A DNA stretch of 21,034 nt, taken from assembly GCA_002069025.1 (NCBI GenBank), contig MWBK01000259.1, positions 1 through 21,034 on the forward strand, written 5' to 3'. Source of the DNA: Bacteroidetes bacterium ADurb.Bin302 (lineage in GTDB: Bacteria; Bacteroidota; Bacteroidia; Bacteroidales; Paludibacteraceae). The notes beneath the pieces are model-generated. The model did not search any database. It was not told where the DNA came from and worked only from the letters and a program-made list of their open reading frames with translations. This document shows, piece by piece, positions 1-7,786 of the stretch; positions within the stretch are counted from its first letter, which is position 1, and each line of letters begins with the position of its first letter. The position numbers were made by a program, and so were the translations under genes.

Positions 1-601
1 CCTGATTCAAAAACTTCGTCCAATATTGACGTGATTGGGGAAGAGGAGCTTGATCAACTATAAAGCAAGTTATATAGGCACCACCTTCTTTGTCTCTCTT
101 TGCCAATTCGCGCATACCATTATTAGTTTCTATTGAAATTGAGCCGAATTGTTCTCTCATTTCCAACATCATTGCATCAAAGGTCTTATTAGTCAATTGT
201 TTGTAGAAATGGATAGATGGAAAGTCAATATAAATTGATAATGATATAAGATATTCCCAAGAAGCATGATGAGCAGAGAACATGAATAATCTATCACCTG
301 CAGCTAAAGATGCTTTTATTTCGTCAATATTTGTAAACTTGAAATGTTTTTGTATTTCAGGAACACTTATATGAAACAATTTTATTGTCTCAACAAACAA
401 ATCACAAAAATGATGGTAAAATTTCTTTTCAAGTTTTATAATTGACTTGAGATCTTTCTCAGGAAATGAATTGACTAAATTCTTACGAACAACCTTACGT
501 CTGTATCTTGCTATATAATAAACAATTACATAAAAAAAATCAGAAAGCGCGAAAAGTACACACCAAGGTAATCTAGCAATTAAAGAGAATAATGTTTTCA
601 T
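1..601 (-). CDS. Lipid A biosynthesis-type lysophospholipid acyltransferase (LpxL/HtrB family), C-terminus cut by window edge
   Basis: About 200 residues are visible from an ATG at 601; the remaining third lies outside the window. The family transfers a secondary acyl chain from acyl-ACP to a lipid A precursor at the inner membrane. The N-terminus has one hydrophobic segment (about residues 13-30) followed by a basic patch (RYRRKVVRKNL) and SFPEK, which is the usual family opening. The catalytic H-x4-E box is HHASWE (H111, E116), where the familiar form is HYGNWE. A later IVDQAP (about residues 181-186) matches the family's DQxP block. The start overlaps the stop of the upstream small gene in ATGA, so the two are very probably translationally coupled. 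Family assignment is firm; the acyl chain and exact lipid substrate cannot be read from sequence. Confidence 0.88.
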   Translation of the reverse strand, partial: MKTLFSLIARLPWCVLFALSDFFYVIVYYIARYRRKVVRKNLVNSFPEKDLKSIIKLEKKFYHHFCDLFVETIKLFHISVPEIQKHFKFTNIDEIKASLAAGDRLFMFSAHHASWEYLISLSIYIDFPSIHFYKQLTNKTFDAMMLEMREQFGSISIETNNGMRELAKRDKEGGAYITCFIVDQAPLPQSRQYWTKFLNQ

Positions 602-888
602 TCAAACAAACCTATTGATTTAGAATACTTGTTTTCTGCATCTAATAATGCTGTTACATTTTCTGCAGTAAACTTATCCATTCCATCTTTTTTAGACTCT
701 TTGATAATTTTAGATATCAATTCGTCCTCATCTACAATGAACTTTTCATCCATTTCATACATCAAGTCTAAAAAATATTGAATATCGTCATCCTCAAAAA
801 AAGATTGATAATCTGAAGATATATTTTTTAGAATAAAAGCGATGGCATCATCGTCATCGTAAGCTGATAGATTTTTTTCTGATGACAT
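598..888 (-). CDS. Small acidic hypothetical protein, coupled to the acyltransferase
   Basis: This 96-residue protein is very rich in Asp and Glu, with DDDD near residue 12, EDDDIQYFLDLMYE in the middle and a predicted all-helical character. It has no signal peptide, membrane segment or cysteine. It resembles from memory a group of short uncharacterised Bacteroidetes proteins with a DDDIxYFLDL-type centre, but I cannot assign a function. It is the first gene of a two-gene minus-strand unit: its stop codon overlaps the ATG of the acyltransferase by four bases. A TACTTTTG -7 box lies about 30 bases upstream of its ATG. Conservation of this order in other genomes would suggest an envelope-related or accessory role; that is inference only. 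Confidence 0.75.
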   Translation of the reverse strand: MSSEKNLSAYDDDDAIAFILKNISSDYQSFFEDDDIQYFLDLMYEMDEKFIVDEDELISKIIKESKKDGMDKFTAENVTALLDAENKYSKSIGLFE

Positions 889-917
889 AAGTCTAATTTT
901 ATATTGTTACTAATATG

Positions 918-925
918 CAAAAGTA
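918..925 (-). promoter_or_regulatory. -7 promoter element for the hypothetical/acyltransferase unit
   Basis: On the minus strand this reads TACTTTTG, matching the Bacteroidetes TAnnTTTG -7 consensus, about 30 bases before the ATG at 888. No clear -33 TTTG is seen at the usual spacing, so the call rests on the -7 box and position. Confidence 0.5.
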
Positions 926-937
926 CAAAATAAACAG

Positions 938-945
938 TAACTTTG
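938..945 (+). promoter_or_regulatory. -7 promoter element for panB
   Basis: TAACTTTG followed by C matches TAnnTTTG and sits 32 bases before the panB ATG at 978. It lies only 12 bases from the oppositely oriented -7 box of the neighbouring unit, so the two promoters overlap back to back. A good -33 box is not evident. Confidence 0.55.
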
Positions 946-977
946 CCACTTCTTTACTATAAAATAAAAAGTAAAAC

Positions 978-1799
978 ATGTCTATACATCAAATTGAAGA
1001 TCAAAGAAAAGTCACTACACATCGTTTGTTAGAAATGAAAATGCGTGGTGAAAAAATCAGTATGCTTACTGCATACGATTATTCAATGGCAACAATAATC
1101 GATGAAGCCGGAATGGATGTTATTTTGGTTGGAGATTCTGCATCTAACGTTATTTGTGGAAACGTAACCACTCTACCGATTACATTAAATGAAATGATAT
1201 TTTTAGCAAGAGGCGTTGCTCGTGCTGCAAAAAGAGCATTAGTTGTTGTGGATATGCCTTTTGGAACTTGTTCCGGTAATCCTAGAATGTCGCTTGAAGC
1301 TGCAATTAGGATTATGAAAGAAACAGGTGCAGATTCATTAAAAATTGAAGGTGGTAAGGAAGTTGTCGAAGATATTAAAAAAATTATTGATGCAGGTATT
1401 CCTGTTATGGGTCATCTTGGATTAATGCCTCAATCTATAAATAAATATGGTACATACACTGTAAGAGCAAAAGAAAAGGCAGAAGCTGATAAACTTCTTG
1501 AAGATGCCAAACTTCTTGAAGAAGCCGGTTGTTATGGCATAGTACTAGAAAAAATTCCTGCCAAACTTGCTCAAAAAGTTGCACAGTCATTAAGTATACC
1601 TGTTATTGGTATAGGTGCAGGTGGTTATGTTGACGGACAAGTTTTAGTAATGCACGATATGTTGGGTATCTCACAAGGTTTTTCACCAAGATTCCTTCGT
1701 AGGTATGCTGATATTAACGGGATTGCAACAGCAGCTGTTCAGCAATACATAAAAGACGTAAAAAGTAAAGATTTTCCGAACGAAAGCGAACAATATTAG
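978..1799 (+). CDS. panB: 3-methyl-2-oxobutanoate hydroxymethyltransferase (ketopantoate hydroxymethyltransferase)
   Basis: PanB transfers a hydroxymethyl group from 5,10-methylene-THF to alpha-ketoisovalerate, making ketopantoate, the first committed step of pantothenate and CoA synthesis, in the cytoplasm. The 273-residue length is normal. Visible family motifs are [10 protein letters not shown] (residues 29-38), the metal-site VGDS (D53) and VVVDMPFG (D92), SLKIEGG (K122, E124), GHLGLMPQS (145-153), the general-base region LEKIP (E191) and IGIGAG (210-215). All key residues known from the E. coli enzyme are in place. The ATG start gives the expected short N-terminal extension before the barrel. 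No panC or panD lies adjacent; the gene appears monocistronic, with its own -7 box upstream and a strong hairpin terminator downstream. Confidence 0.97.
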   Translation: MSIHQIEDQRKVTTHRLLEMKMRGEKISMLTAYDYSMATIIDEAGMDVILVGDSASNVICGNVTTLPITLNEMIFLARGVARAAKRALVVVDMPFGTCSGNPRMSLEAAIRIMKETGADSLKIEGGKEVVEDIKKIIDAGIPVMGHLGLMPQSINKYGTYTVRAKEKAEADKLLEDAKLLEEAGCYGIVLEKIPAKLAQKVAQSLSIPVIGIGAGGYVDGQVLVMHDMLGISQGFSPRFLRRYADINGIATAAVQQYIKDVKSKDFPNESEQY

Positions 1800-1823
1800 A
1801 AACGATACATTAAATATATATAC

Positions 1824-1863
1824 AAAAAAATGCTTAATAACTTTGATTATTAAGCATTTTTTT
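1824..1863. terminator. Bidirectional intrinsic terminator between panB and the amylase gene
   Basis: A perfect inverted repeat with 17-base arms (1824-1840 and 1847-1863; core TGCTTAATAA / TTATTAAGCA) and a 6-base loop. The A-run at one end and T-run at the other let it work on both strands, serving the convergent panB and alpha-amylase genes. Confidence 0.9.
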
Positions 1864-1870
1864 ACGAGCG

Positions 1871-4525
1871 TTATCGTTTAATAAATTTCTCAATTTTGCC
1901 ATTTAGGCGCACATAATAAACACCATCTGATAAGGTAGAAATATCAATGTTAGCAATAGTTTCATCAAATATATTTTTACTTACGATACGACCTGACATA
2001 TCATATATAATAAGCTCCGTTTGCGTTAAATAATCTGATGTAATTGTTATTTGACTTGTTGCAGGATTAGGGAATATAGAGAATGAAGTTTCGTTAATTT
2101 CTGAAACTTCAGTTGCACACAAGTCGAAGTTTCCTTCTTTATCGTTCATATAAACCGCTCCTTCACCGCAAATAAAACTATTACCTTCTATTGATTTTGA
2201 AAGCCCGGTCACATTTAATGTTGCATTTACCATAATATCAGGATTTTCTGCAGAACCTTTTCCTTTCTCAATAATCAACTCACTAATAGTAACATTAGTG
2301 TTAATAATCGGACGCACCATTCCATTATCAGGTATTACAACAATAGAAGAAGATGTCGGAACCATTCCTTGTTCCCAGTTAGCGCAATCTGTCCAATCTG
2401 TAGTACCCTTATTTCCTGTCCATATACTTGCACGAGTATCAGCAATATCTGACATTGTTTCAGTAACAACAGCAGGTGCCTCGTATGTAGCTTTAACCCA
2501 TGCCTTTTGAGCAATATTATTCGTACTGTTATTCCATATTTTAATTGCGATCCAACCTGCTTGGGTAGGTGTATATGTCAATGTAACATCTTGTGTACCA
2601 TTTGCTTTTGATAAGGCATTACCATCTAAATCATAAATTGCTAAAGTGATATCATTGTCTTCATCGGCCGGATGCATCACAATACTTAATTCTTTGTCCT
2701 TTTCAGCATAAATTTTTCCTACTAAACGTTGTGCTGTAGAATTTTCAGGTAGTGCACCTCCTTGACCAAGTGATTCACAGTGACTATCACCTAAATCATT
2801 AGCCATTTCCCACTCTTGAACGGTTATAGCCGATCGATATGGTGTATAGTTTGTTTCTTTGTTTGCAGGGGCCCAAACTGAATAACCCAAGCCGGTACCG
2901 GTATTAGTAACTTTAGCACAGAATCTTCCGTCTGCATAGGCAGTACGATTACCTGATACTCCTCCTGAATAATCTTTAAGCTCAACATTTCTGAAGTCTG
3001 TATCAATCCATTCTTCCCTATCGCTTGCTCCATTATCAGTTATAGCAATTATCGCATTGCCTGCGCGTTCCACAATTAATAAATCGCCATCTTGCCAACG
3101 TACTTTATAATCGCCATATTTAAAATCAAGATTTTGATGACACCATATTAAATTCTTAACTGCATCACGCACAGGTAATTCTTCTTCATTTTTAGGATCG
3201 TGAGTCCAACGTTTACCATTCGACAAGTTAAACAAATCCTCCATGTAAACACTAATATTTCCGTCGAGTGCCATGGCTATTGCATAAGCCATACCTAAAC
3301 GTTTATCGAATGGATCAATATGTCCTCCGGTTTCGTTACCTCCATCCCATCCTATATACTTTCCATCTTCATCAAATTCAGGACGAAATGTATCATGACT
3401 ATTTACATAATTCAACGAACGATGTACCTTTTGAGTCGCATAATTTTCATACCGCATAGTAAGTTGCGAACCCGGTATATCTGACAAATTTGCGTATCCT
3501 CCGCCACTTACTATATTTTTAATAGTTCCGCGCAATGGCACATCGTAAGCGCCCATCAAGAATTCAGAACCGCCATTTGCATATTTTACATCATTGCAAT
3601 ATTGATCTATTCTGCTTTTTCCATCAATAAATTCGCCTACATTAAACATCGCTTCACCACCTGCACACCAGCTTGGCAAAGAATATTTCACATTGTACAC
3701 AAAATCTTGTTGCGCCCATTCAGGGAAGTGTTTTACTGCATCCCATCTGTATCCATCGACAGCTGTTTGTTTTGTAAACCATATAAGCCAATCTCTTGCT
3801 TGATTTCGCATATAATTTGCAGATTGTGTCGGGTTGTATCCAACAGCATTTGAACTTTGCCCGTATGCACCTTCGTAATAACAAATATCGGGCCCCCACC
3901 AATCAGAACACCAATCACCGGTATTGCAATCATGTGCTTGATTTGGATGGAAATTAGGCCAATTTTTTGCCCATCGTCCGCTACGGCTCCAATAATCGCT
4001 TTCAGAACCATCTGTAGCAGGTGTATCGTATGATACGTATCTGAAATTCTTCCATTTATTATCTCTCGCACCCGGGTCTTCTCCACCATTTCCATCTTTT
4101 TCAGAACCCGCTCCGTCAACGTGATTTAAAACGGCATCTTCAATAACCTCTATTCCATTTGCGTGCATCACAGCTATCATTCTCAACACCTCATCTTTAG
4201 TACCAAAACGAGTAGTATTTGATCCTTTCTGATACTTATCTCCCAAATCATAATGGTCAAATGGAGAATATCCTACAGAACCTGAATGTGGGTTTTTGAA
4301 AAATGGAGGTACCCAAACCGCATTGATGTCGAGTTCTTTTAAACGCGGAGCTAATTCGGTCAAATAATTTGCATACGAATTGGGATAATCATTATGCCAA
4401 TAATCCCACCAGAATGCTTGTAGAACGACCTTTTTTTCAACGTCAGCAGAAAGAGGTGCTGAACAAAAGAGAGCTAATAAAAATAAAAAACATATTTTTT
4501 TAGCTAAAAAATACATTTTTTCCAT
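1871..4525 (-). CDS. Secreted GH13 alpha-amylase with C-terminal T9SS sorting domain
   Basis: An alpha-glucan hydrolase, probably releasing maltooligosaccharides from starch at or outside the cell surface. Numbering is from the ATG at 4525 (884 residues). A signal peptide (hydrophobic run FLFLLALFCSAPLSA) is followed by the catalytic barrel. GH13 regions are visible: DAVLNH (130-135), GYRWDAVKH with nucleophile D262, VGEF with acid/base E298, and NSHD with transition-state D378. Residues about 575-685 look like a beta-sandwich. About 695-805 hold an all-beta segment opening IWTGNKGTTDW, of a type often seen in T9SS cargo. The last ~70 residues (FSIFPNPA to the end) are a type A T9SS C-terminal sorting domain. 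An in-frame TTG at 4555 would add 10 residues, but it is the end of the -7 box, so ATG 4525 (or 4516) is the real start. There are no susCD genes nearby, so this is a stand-alone amylase. Confidence 0.93.
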   Translation of the reverse strand: MEKMYFLAKKICFLFLLALFCSAPLSADVEKKVVLQAFWWDYWHNDYPNSYANYLTELAPRLKELDINAVWVPPFFKNPHSGSVGYSPFDHYDLGDKYQKGSNTTRFGTKDEVLRMIAVMHANGIEVIEDAVLNHVDGAGSEKDGNGGEDPGARDNKWKNFRYVSYDTPATDGSESDYWSRSGRWAKNWPNFHPNQAHDCNTGDWCSDWWGPDICYYEGAYGQSSNAVGYNPTQSANYMRNQARDWLIWFTKQTAVDGYRWDAVKHFPEWAQQDFVYNVKYSLPSWCAGGEAMFNVGEFIDGKSRIDQYCNDVKYANGGSEFLMGAYDVPLRGTIKNIVSGGGYANLSDIPGSQLTMRYENYATQKVHRSLNYVNSHDTFRPEFDEDGKYIGWDGGNETGGHIDPFDKRLGMAYAIAMALDGNISVYMEDLFNLSNGKRWTHDPKNEEELPVRDAVKNLIWCHQNLDFKYGDYKVRWQDGDLLIVERAGNAIIAITDNGASDREEWIDTDFRNVELKDYSGGVSGNRTAYADGRFCAKVTNTGTGLGYSVWAPANKETNYTPYRSAITVQEWEMANDLGDSHCESLGQGGALPENSTAQRLVGKIYAEKDKELSIVMHPADEDNDITLAIYDLDGNALSKANGTQDVTLTYTPTQAGWIAIKIWNNSTNNIAQKAWVKATYEAPAVVTETMSDIADTRASIWTGNKGTTDWTDCANWEQGMVPTSSSIVVIPDNGMVRPIINTNVTISELIIEKGKGSAENPDIMVNATLNVTGLSKSIEGNSFICGEGAVYMNDKEGNFDLCATEVSEINETSFSIFPNPATSQITITSDYLTQTELIIYDMSGRIVSKNIFDETIANIDISTLSDGVYYVRLNGKIEKFIKR

Positions 4526-4552
4526 AAATTTGAGTTTTAGGGTTAGGTTTGG

Positions 4553-4583
4553 CAAATATACAAATATTTATTAGAAAAGCAAT
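4553..4583 (-). promoter_or_regulatory. Promoter of the alpha-amylase gene
   Basis: On the minus strand a -33-like ATTG (4583-4580) is followed after 19 bases by the -7 box TATATTTG (4560-4553). This spacing fits the Bacteroidetes promoter model. The leader to the ATG at 4525 is roughly 20-25 bases. The -7 box contains the TTG at 4555-4553, ruling that codon out as the start. Confidence 0.65.
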
Positions 4584-4641
4584 GATTACATTTATCATCT
4601 TATTGTTTAAAAAATTATTCGTTTTTTAGCTCGTTTTTCTA

Positions 4642-4649
4642 TACCTTTG
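4642..4649 (+). promoter_or_regulatory. -7 promoter element for the CAP-domain gene
   Basis: TACCTTTG followed by C matches TAnnTTTG, 21 bases before the ATG at 4671. An in-frame TTG at 4647 is part of this box and so is unlikely to be a start codon. The -33 region is not obvious. Confidence 0.55.
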
Positions 4650-4670
4650 CGAAGTAATTTTGCATCAAAT

Positions 4671-5195
4671 ATGAAACAATACTTACTATTAATATTCGCT
4701 TTTACATGGGCTTTACTGCCTCTATCGGCACAAATAGACCAAGGAGCAATGCTCGATGCCATAAATGAACTCCGTGCAGAAGGTTGTACTTGTGGTACCT
4801 CAGAACTAAAGCCTGTTACAAGTGTAAGCTGGAATAAAGACTTAGCTGAAATTGCAAAGTCTTACTCGGACCACTTAAAAGACAACAATAAAAGTTCAAA
4901 AAACAATTTCCTATTTTTAAGCCATGTAGGTATAGATGGCAGTACACTTGAAAGTAGATTGGCAGAAGCAAACTTCAATACAAAATTTGCATGCGAAAAT
5001 ATAGCATTTATCGAAGGCAACGAAGATACAGCTATTGACTATTGGTTGAATAATCCTGAATCGTGTCAAAACATTATGAGTAAACAATCTACTGCTTTAG
5101 GAGCCGCACGTAGTGGTGACTTCTGGGTACTGATTTTAGCTCAACCTATAATTAAATCGAAAAAAGACAAAACTCAAGAAGATATAACAGAATAA
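4671..5195 (+). CDS. Secreted CAP/SCP-domain protein
   Basis: A 174-residue secreted or periplasmic protein. Residues 1-20 form a signal peptide (LLLIFAFTWALLPLSAQ). The rest is a CAP (CRISP/antigen 5/PR-1) fold: INELRAEGCTCG (31-42), WNKDLAEIAKSYSDHL (54-69), LSHVGIDGSTLESRL (83-97), CENIAF (108-113) and NPESCQNIM (128-136). The family's pocket uses two His and two acidic residues. H85 and E109 are present, but the second His of the usual SPGHxxNIM block is replaced by Ser131. Four cysteines (39, 41, 108, 132) could form disulfides. The start is set at ATG 4671, because the earlier TTG overlaps the promoter and would put charged residues before the signal peptide. Function is unknown; bacterial CAP proteins are poorly characterised. 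pgk follows after 26 bases. Confidence 0.85.
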   Translation: MKQYLLLIFAFTWALLPLSAQIDQGAMLDAINELRAEGCTCGTSELKPVTSVSWNKDLAEIAKSYSDHLKDNNKSSKNNFLFLSHVGIDGSTLESRLAEANFNTKFACENIAFIEGNEDTAIDYWLNNPESCQNIMSKQSTALGAARSGDFWVLILAQPIIKSKKDKTQEDITE

Positions 5196-5221
5196 TATCA
5201 AATTTTTAATACTAAATCATT

Positions 5222-6472
5222 ATGCAAACTATTGACAATTACAAATTTGCTGGAAAGAAAGCAATTGTCCGCGTTGACTTTAACGTACCACTAGACGAAA
5301 ATGGAAACATCACAGACGACACTCGTATACGTGGTGCTTTACCTACATTGAAAAAAGTTTTGAACGATGGAGGTAGCCTGATTATAATGAGTCATATGGG
5401 CAAACCAAAAGGCAAAGTTGCGGCTAAATATTCATTGAAACAAATCTTAGATTCAGTATCCAAAACATTGGGTACAGCAGTAAAATTTGCTCCTGATTGT
5501 GCAAAAGCATCACAAGCTGCTGCTGAATTGAAAGCAGGCGAAGTTTTACTATTGGAAAACTTACGTTTCTATGCTGAAGAAGAAGGCAAACCGACTGATA
5601 TAGAAAAAGAAGATCCTCGCTACGAAGAAGCTAAAAAAGCAATGAAAGCATCACAAAAAGAATTTGCTAAGACTTTAGCATCTTATGCTGATTGCTATAT
5701 CAACGATGCATTTGGAACAGCACACCGTAAACACGCATCAACAGCTGTTATCGCTGATTTCTTCGGAACTGACGACAAAATGTTAGGTTATTTGATGGAG
5801 AAAGAAGTAAATGCAGTTGATAATATTTTAAGTAATATCAAGCGCCCATTTACTGCTATTATGGGTGGTTCAAAAGTTTCTACCAAAATAGGTATTATTG
5901 AAAACTTAATGGACAAAGTTGACAATCTTATCTTATGCGGTGGTATGACATATACTTTTGCAAAAGCATTGGGTGGCGAAGTTGGTAAATCAATCTGCGA
6001 AAACGACAAATTAGATTTGGCTCTTGACATCATGAAAAAAGCAAAAGAAAAAGGAGTAAACTTGGTATTAGGAACTGATTGTGTTGCTGCTGACAGTTTC
6101 AGCAATGATGCAAAAACAAAAATTGTTCCATCAAACGCTATACCTGAAGGATGGGAAGGCTTGGATGCAGGTCCTGAAACACGTAAAGCATTTGCTAATG
6201 CTATTGAAGATGCAAAAACAATTCTTTGGAATGGACCTGCAGGAGTATTCGAATTCGACAATTTTACCGGAGGTTCTCGTGCTATAGCTGATGCTATCGC
6301 AAAAGCAACTGCAAAGGGTGCATTCTCTCTTATCGGTGGCGGTGATTCTGTTGCATGTATCAATAAATTTGGTATGGCAGACCAAGTATCATATATCTCA
6401 ACCGGTGGTGGAGCTTTATTGGAAGCTATCGAAGGTAAGGTATTACCGGGTATCGCTGCAATCAAAGGATAA
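5222..6472 (+). CDS. pgk: Phosphoglycerate kinase
   Basis: PGK interconverts 1,3-bisphosphoglycerate + ADP and 3-phosphoglycerate + ATP in glycolysis and gluconeogenesis, in the cytoplasm. The 416-residue protein shows RVDFNVP (17-23), SHMGKPKG (57-64), ENLRF (112-116), NDAFGTAHR (161-169), GGSKVSTK (215-222), [10 protein letters not shown] (335-344) and GGGDS (372-376). The longer loop between ENLRF and NDAFG (about residues 117-150) is, from memory, typical of Bacteroidetes PGKs and not a defect. Start ATG 5222 puts the first conserved block at the normal distance. It lies 26 bases after the CAP gene on the same strand with no TAnnTTTG box seen between, so part of its transcription may come from the CAP promoter. 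Two terminator hairpins follow. Confidence 0.98.
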   Translation: MQTIDNYKFAGKKAIVRVDFNVPLDENGNITDDTRIRGALPTLKKVLNDGGSLIIMSHMGKPKGKVAAKYSLKQILDSVSKTLGTAVKFAPDCAKASQAAAELKAGEVLLLENLRFYAEEEGKPTDIEKEDPRYEEAKKAMKASQKEFAKTLASYADCYINDAFGTAHRKHASTAVIADFFGTDDKMLGYLMEKEVNAVDNILSNIKRPFTAIMGGSKVSTKIGIIENLMDKVDNLILCGGMTYTFAKALGGEVGKSICENDKLDLALDIMKKAKEKGVNLVLGTDCVAADSFSNDAKTKIVPSNAIPEGWEGLDAGPETRKAFANAIEDAKTILWNGPAGVFEFDNFTGGSRAIADAIAKATAKGAFSLIGGGDSVACINKFGMADQVSYISTGGGALLEAIEGKVLPGIAAIKG

Positions 6473-6480
6473 AATTTTAT

Positions 6481-6504
6481 AGAGTTCTGATTTTTTAGAA
6501 CTCT
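6481..6504 (+). terminator. First hairpin downstream of pgk
   Basis: Inverted repeat AGAGTTCT (6481-6488) / AGAACTCT (6497-6504) with an 8-base loop containing six T, starting 8 bases after the pgk stop. No T-run follows, so it may be an mRNA 3' stabiliser or an auxiliary terminator. Confidence 0.55.
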
Positions 6505-6514
6505 AAGCATAATT

Positions 6515-6550
6515 GGGGGATGCTATTACAAAAAGGCATCCCCCTTTATT
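6515..6550 (+). terminator. Main intrinsic terminator of pgk
   Basis: A GC-rich perfect 9-base stem GGGGGATGC (6515-6523) / GCATCCCCC (6536-6544) with a 12-base loop, followed by TTTATTGTT. It ends the pgk transcript before the MFS gene. Confidence 0.82.
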
Positions 6551-6573
6551 GTTAGTTAGGCAATATTACAACT

Positions 6574-7773
6574 ATGGATACAAAAGAAGACAAAAAAATA
6601 TTCGGAATTGCTCATAATGTTTTTTACGCCGGAGTAACTAGCTTTTTTACAGATATATCTACAAAAATGATGTACAGCATAATGCCATTGTTTTTGTTAT
6701 CAATTGGAGCAAGTAAAACATCAATTGCACTAATTGAAGGCATAGCAGAAAGTACAGCATCTTTGATAAAGGCATTTTCAGGATATTGGAGTGACAAAAT
6801 AGGTAAAAACAAACCTTTTTTAATTGTCGGTTATGGTATCACCGCATTAGTAACCCCACTCTACACTTTTGTATATTTACCTATTCACGTACTCCTCTTG
6901 CGTTTCATTGAACGTATAGGAAAAGGAATACGTACAGCACCACGGGATAGCCTGATTGCCGGATCAATAAAGCAAGGCAAAACAGGCATCAACTTCGGAT
7001 TTCACAAAGCTATGGACAATAGTGGAGCCATAATAGGCCCACTTATAGCTTTTTGCCTATTATCTTTTTGCACTTTAGACTATACTGATATTTTTTTGAT
7101 ATCATCAATTCCTGCCTTCATAGGTGTAGTGACAATAACTATGTTTATTCATGAAAAGAAAACAAATGTAAAGAAGAATTCTGCTACAGTCCCTTTGAGA
7201 CAATTGCCCAAACGCTTTTATTTCTTCTTATTTGTAGTTTTCATATTCACACTCGGAAACTCAGCCGATGCATTACTCTTGGTAAAAACTACCGAAACCG
7301 GCATCGCACAAAAATATATTCCATTCGTGTATATGATTTTTAATTGTGTATCAGTTTTTTTAGCTATTCCTATTGGAAAATTATCAGACAAAATAGGACG
7401 AGAAATATTAATAATATTGGGATTTATAGTTTATTCTGTGGTATATTTCTTATTCGGTAAACTAGATGGTATATATCCATTTATAGGTTTATTTGCGCTA
7501 TATGGTTTGTATAGTGCTCTGTGTGATGGAAATCAGAAAGCCTTAGTTTCAGACATAATAGGAAAAGATTTAAAAGGTACCGGATTCGGATTGTATCATG
7601 CTATATTGGGAATCACCTTACTCCCTGCCAGTTTAATTGCCGGACTTCTATACGATAATGTTAATTCTGATGCTCCATTTTATTTTGGTTCTTTAATGGC
7701 TATGCTTTCTGTAATTCTTATGATTATATTTGTAATTTCAAAACCTAAGAAACAGATTATTAATAAGGACTAA
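6574..7773 (+). CDS. Major facilitator superfamily transporter
   Basis: A 399-residue inner-membrane protein with about 12 hydrophobic segments. The MFS loop 2-3 motif is GYWSDKIGKNKP (residues 70-81), with a second copy, GKLSDKIGRE (268-277), in the C-terminal half, as expected from the internal duplication. RFIERIGKGIRTAPRDSLIA (110-129) and DNSGAIIGPL (148-157) mark a widespread MFS subgroup with an RxGKGxRTxPRD signature; I do not know its substrate. There is no antibiotic-specific feature to justify a drug-efflux call. The DUF2461 gene starts 13 bases after the stop, so the two are probably co-transcribed. No clear promoter box is seen between the pgk terminator and the start. Confidence 0.88.
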   Translation: MDTKEDKKIFGIAHNVFYAGVTSFFTDISTKMMYSIMPLFLLSIGASKTSIALIEGIAESTASLIKAFSGYWSDKIGKNKPFLIVGYGITALVTPLYTFVYLPIHVLLLRFIERIGKGIRTAPRDSLIAGSIKQGKTGINFGFHKAMDNSGAIIGPLIAFCLLSFCTLDYTDIFLISSIPAFIGVVTITMFIHEKKTNVKKNSATVPLRQLPKRFYFFLFVVFIFTLGNSADALLLVKTTETGIAQKYIPFVYMIFNCVSVFLAIPIGKLSDKIGREILIILGFIVYSVVYFLFGKLDGIYPFIGLFALYGLYSALCDGNQKALVSDIIGKDLKGTGFGLYHAILGITLLPASLIAGLLYDNVNSDAPFYFGSLMAMLSVILMIIFVISKPKKQIINKD

Positions 7774-7786
7774 TTAGTGATAAAAT

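Noticed and set aside
1491..1526. Two nearly identical 18-base tandem units (AAACTTCTTGAAGATGCC type) inside panB
   Set aside because: They encode [12 protein letters not shown] in a helix that other PanB proteins have at the same length, so this is helix periodicity, not an insertion or repeat expansion.
3733..4119. A 128-codon minus-strand frame inside the amylase gene
   Set aside because: It is a same-strand out-of-frame shadow within the coding sequence of the GH13 catalytic domain.
5788..6510. A 240-codon open frame antisense to pgk
   Set aside because: It lies opposite a highly conserved gene, its translation has no recognisable domain or sensible composition, and it is explained by the codon usage of pgk on the other strand.
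6574..7773. An antibiotic-resistance efflux pump
   Set aside because: Only general MFS motifs are seen; nothing points to a drug substrate.
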